From NCBI GenBank assembly GCA_900316515.1, contig ONDE01000002.1, positions 203,947 through 257,361 on the forward strand: a stretch of DNA of 53,415 nt. The letters run 5' to 3'. The notes beneath the pieces were generated by a model. The model searched no databases and was not told the origin of the DNA. It worked only from the letters and a program-made list of their open reading frames with translations. The position numbers and the translations under genes are program-made. The stretch comes from an uncultured Bacteroidales bacterium. GTDB lineage: Bacteria > Bacteroidota > Bacteroidia > Bacteroidales > P3. Below are positions 51,730 through 53,415 of the stretch, in pieces (the first letter of the stretch is position 1; each line of letters starts with the position of its first letter).

Positions 51730-52794
51730 CTACTTTTTGAAAAGCTTATAGTAGTCCATGGTCCATGTGGCACCGATGTTGAAGTTCCATGTGGCATCGG
51801 TCACCTGCTGGTTGGTTATGGCATCGGTGTAGCTATCGGTCATGCGGCAGCCGTAGATGTGCAGGCGCACGTTCTTCTCGGCATTGGCATACCATTCGAA
51901 GCCCAGTCCATATCGTGCCGAGGTGTGGCCTGCTGCAAGCTGGTGATCCATCGACACCGACGAACCCAGCGTCACCTCCGACTTGTTCTGCTCGTACATC
52001 CCCTTGACGAAGATGTTGAAGCGGTCGGTGAAATAATAGTTGGCGCAGCTGACAAAACCGAAGTTCTTTCCCCAGTCGTCGAACGACAGTGTGTGGTGCA
52101 TGAAGTCGAGATAGATGTCCCACTTGTCATACACCAGTTTGTTACCAATCATAATCATGTTCAGGTAGTGGTCCCATTTGTACTCCACCATCGATGTGCT
52201 CCACAGCGTTTGCCAGTGGCCCACCTTGCCCGACCAATACAGGTTGTACGACACCAGGCCGGCATCGTAGTTGAGACCGTTATAGTTGACATACGGCGAG
52301 TTGCTCACCTGCGCCACGAATGTGTGGTTGCCGTCGTTGGTTATATATGCGCCGCTGGCCGCCAGCTGGAAACAGTAGATGTTGCGCCAGATATTGGTGG
52401 GAAAGTAAACGTCGATGGGCGATGCGTCGTACTCGAATCCTCCCAATGCCATGGCATCCTTACCGAAGCGCAGGCGCCAGTTCTTTGTAGGCATATAGTC
52501 CAAATAGAGAAAGTCGGTATTGTCGAAAAACGTCACCGAGCCTTGATTGGCTACAATGCGCTGCTTGAAATAGTAGCTGAAATGGCCACCCAGATTGCCT
52601 CCAATCATAATGTTGAAGTATTTGCCGTGAAATCCCAGGTTGGGAGTCGAGTCAGTGGTGGTGTACTCGCCGTCGGCCCTCACCTCCATCTTTAATTTGT
52701 TGAAGGCATCGGTCCATGTCAATTGAGCCGCCGCAGGCAGTGTGACACCTGTGAATATGGCGGCAATAGCTAATGTTAGTATTTTTGTTTTCAA
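51730..52794 (-). CDS. Outer-membrane porin-like protein, TTG start
   Basis: The protein has 354 aa. The frame opens at 52833, but a -7 box (52838-52831) covers that point. The first start in the transcript that yields a signal peptide is the TTG at 52794 (KTKILTLAIAAIFTGVTLPAAAQ). The mature part has alternating aromatic beta strands (HFSYYFKQRIVANQ, FLYLDYMPTKNWRLRFGKDAM, FNFNIGATWTMDYYKLFKK-like end) typical of phosphate-selective-porin-like barrels. The last residue is Lys rather than the common Phe. Solute is unknown. Confidence 0.75.
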   Translation of the reverse strand: MKTKILTLAIAAIFTGVTLPAAAQLTWTDAFNKLKMEVRADGEYTTTDSTPNLGFHGKYFNIMIGGNLGGHFSYYFKQRIVANQGSVTFFDNTDFLYLDYMPTKNWRLRFGKDAMALGGFEYDASPIDVYFPTNIWRNIYCFQLAASGAYITNDGNHTFVAQVSNSPYVNYNGLNYDAGLVSYNLYWSGKVGHWQTLWSTSMVEYKWDHYLNMIMIGNKLVYDKWDIYLDFMHHTLSFDDWGKNFGFVSCANYYFTDRFNIFVKGMYEQNKSEVTLGSSVSMDHQLAAGHTSARYGLGFEWYANAEKNVRLHIYGCRMTDSYTDAITNQQVTDATWNFNIGATWTMDYYKLFKK

Positions 52795-52830
52795 TGTATT
52801 ATAGATATTAGTCGTTAATAATTCAAATTG

Positions 52831-52838
52831 CAAATATA
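52831..52838 (-). promoter_or_regulatory. -7 element TATATTTG of the porin operon
   Basis: The minus strand reads TATATTTG at 52838-52831, followed by CAATTTG. The start of transcription near 52824 leaves a 30-nt leader before the TTG start. A TTTG box at the right distance is not obvious. Confidence 0.65.
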
Positions 52839-52940
52839 CTAATTTTTATTTAATACGCGAGAGTCCTCTTTATGTCGGCCTTAAAAAAGACGATGCGACA
52901 CATCCCGCGTTCGCTGCCATGCAGGTGCCAACACGCCCAT

Positions 52941-53018
52941 TTCTTCAGTATTTCTTCAGTATTTCTTCAGTATTTCTTCAGTCATCCACTGAAGAACAAC
53001 TGAAGAGCAACTGAAGAA
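52941..53018. repeat. Inverted pair of 11-bp tandem repeats
   Basis: TTCTTCAGTAT units begin at 52941, 52952, 52963 and 52974. The complementary CTGAAGAACAA units begin at 52989, 53000 and 53011. Both arms have an 11-bp period and are separated by about 8 bp, so the DNA can fold into one long imperfect hairpin (CTTCAG pairs with CTGAAG). Confidence 0.93.
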
Positions 53019-53330
53019 CAATCGTAGAACAGATAGAGCAGGGTGCCGGCCAGGGCGGGTTCGAACCTTGCCGCCGAAGCGAGCCGGATTGTTGATAAGT
53101 ATTGTGTCCCACCGTCCGTAAGGGCATGTATAGTTGTTGTTTTATAGTTAGTTAGGTGTATTTTTCCTAGGTTTTTGCCGTTTTTGCCCGATTGTAGTCT
53201 TTTTTTTGTGATTTTCGGCCCATTTGCACCTTTTTGCGTGGCCGCAGGTTGGTGCCGAGCAAAATTTTTTCTTCGTAGGTAGTGCTGATTGACAGCAAGT
53301 TCCGTTTGCTAGAGATTTTTTTTTGAAAAA
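53019..53330. other. Non-coding stretch before the right-edge promoter
   Basis: No open frame, RNA gene or clear terminator is visible. It holds a GGTTCGAACC palindrome (53058-53067) without a surrounding tRNA fold, and increasingly T-rich DNA toward the promoter at 53335. Confidence 0.5.
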
Positions 53331-53334
53331 ATAT

Positions 53335-53365
53335 TTTGGTAGTTTTGAAAAAGGTTGTACTTTTG
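53335..53365 (+). promoter_or_regulatory. Strong consensus promoter facing out of the window
   Basis: TTTG at 53335-53338, 19 bp, TACTTTTG at 53358-53365. About 50 bases of transcript follow before the edge, with no start codon and a GC-rich then A-rich leader (CTTTCGCCTC, GAAAAAAAGCG). The style resembles stable-RNA promoters of Bacteroidota; an rRNA or tRNA operon may follow. This is inference. Confidence 0.6.
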
Positions 53366-53415
53366 CATCCGCTTTCGCCTCAAAAACGGGGTGTTGAAAA
53401 AAAGCGACAGTTGTT

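Noticed and set aside
53058..53067. tRNA-like GGTTCGAACC segment
   Set aside because: Only a T-loop-like palindrome; no acceptor, D or anticodon stems can be built around it.

Overview
The window is chromosomal DNA from a member of the Bacteroidales (Bacteroidota). The evidence is the recurring TTTG-N19-TAnnTTTG promoter type, which has the TTTG box exactly 19 bases upstream at 27315, 30559, 49438 and 53335. Family content agrees: an UpxY-type antiterminator, DUF3667, a DPP III-like lipoprotein, a Wza lipoprotein and a BY-kinase Wzc. The genus cannot be settled from sequence alone. No phage, transposase or CRISPR genes are visible.

Region 1 (1-25.3 kb, all minus strand) is one very long surface-polysaccharide operon read right to left. 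It starts at a promoter near 25.24 kb, then a hairpin-bearing leader and an UpxY-type antiterminator (24597-25076). Next come a phosphoglycosyl transferase, a stand-alone S23 four-helix-bundle gene, the ABC exporter permease Wzm, a nucleotidyltransferase-like gene and a broken 5' copy of wzt. A roughly 9 kb AT-rich cassette follows (F420-hydrogenase-beta-like protein, acetyltransferase, two NAD-dependent epimerases, pyruvyl transferase, GT2, GT8 and GT32 enzymes). Then come the intact wzt and a second glycosyltransferase block running off the left edge. Most neighbours overlap by ATGA, so they are translationally coupled. The broken and intact wzt copies share a perfect 83-bp direct repeat, so the cassette looks inserted by recombination inside wzt.

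The most unusual structure is around 20.36-23.43 kb. Several intergenic segments are built almost entirely of 8-bp units (xxGTCTyG on the plus strand). Embedded in them, always in 8-bp phase, are eight copies of a 24-bp module holding the hairpin GTCGGC-TTG-GCCGAC. The arrays flank the S23 gene and wzm, a relic sits inside the coding sequence of the nucleotidyltransferase gene, and an AT-richer 8-bp-periodic array precedes the wzt remnant.

Region 2 (25.3-30.6 kb) is mostly housekeeping: a polypyrimidine tract, a DPP III-like lipoprotein, tRNA-Ser(GGA), a small membrane protein, and a KamC-like (MutS-type ATPase)/KamB-like pair.

Region 3 (30.6-39.9 kb, plus strand) is a second polysaccharide operon: Wza, Wzc with a (Gly-Tyr)n tail, RfbC, RfbD, a WlbA/WbpD/WbpE-type diacetamido-uronic acid set and a WbpM-type dehydratase. 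It has no flippase, polymerase or glycosyltransferase of its own.

Region 4 (39.9-53.4 kb) holds a lamin-tail secreted protein, a small secreted protein with PurE and a P-loop/dCMP-deaminase fusion, and a beta-propeller/papain-like lipid-hydrolase-type protein. It continues with an MsbA-like ABC exporter coupled to a Y-family polymerase and a YolD-like partner, a ferredoxin, a DUF3667 protein with an in-frame stop near its original start, a GATE-domain membrane protein and a porin. The right edge carries inverted 11-bp tandem repeats and a strong promoter facing out of the window.
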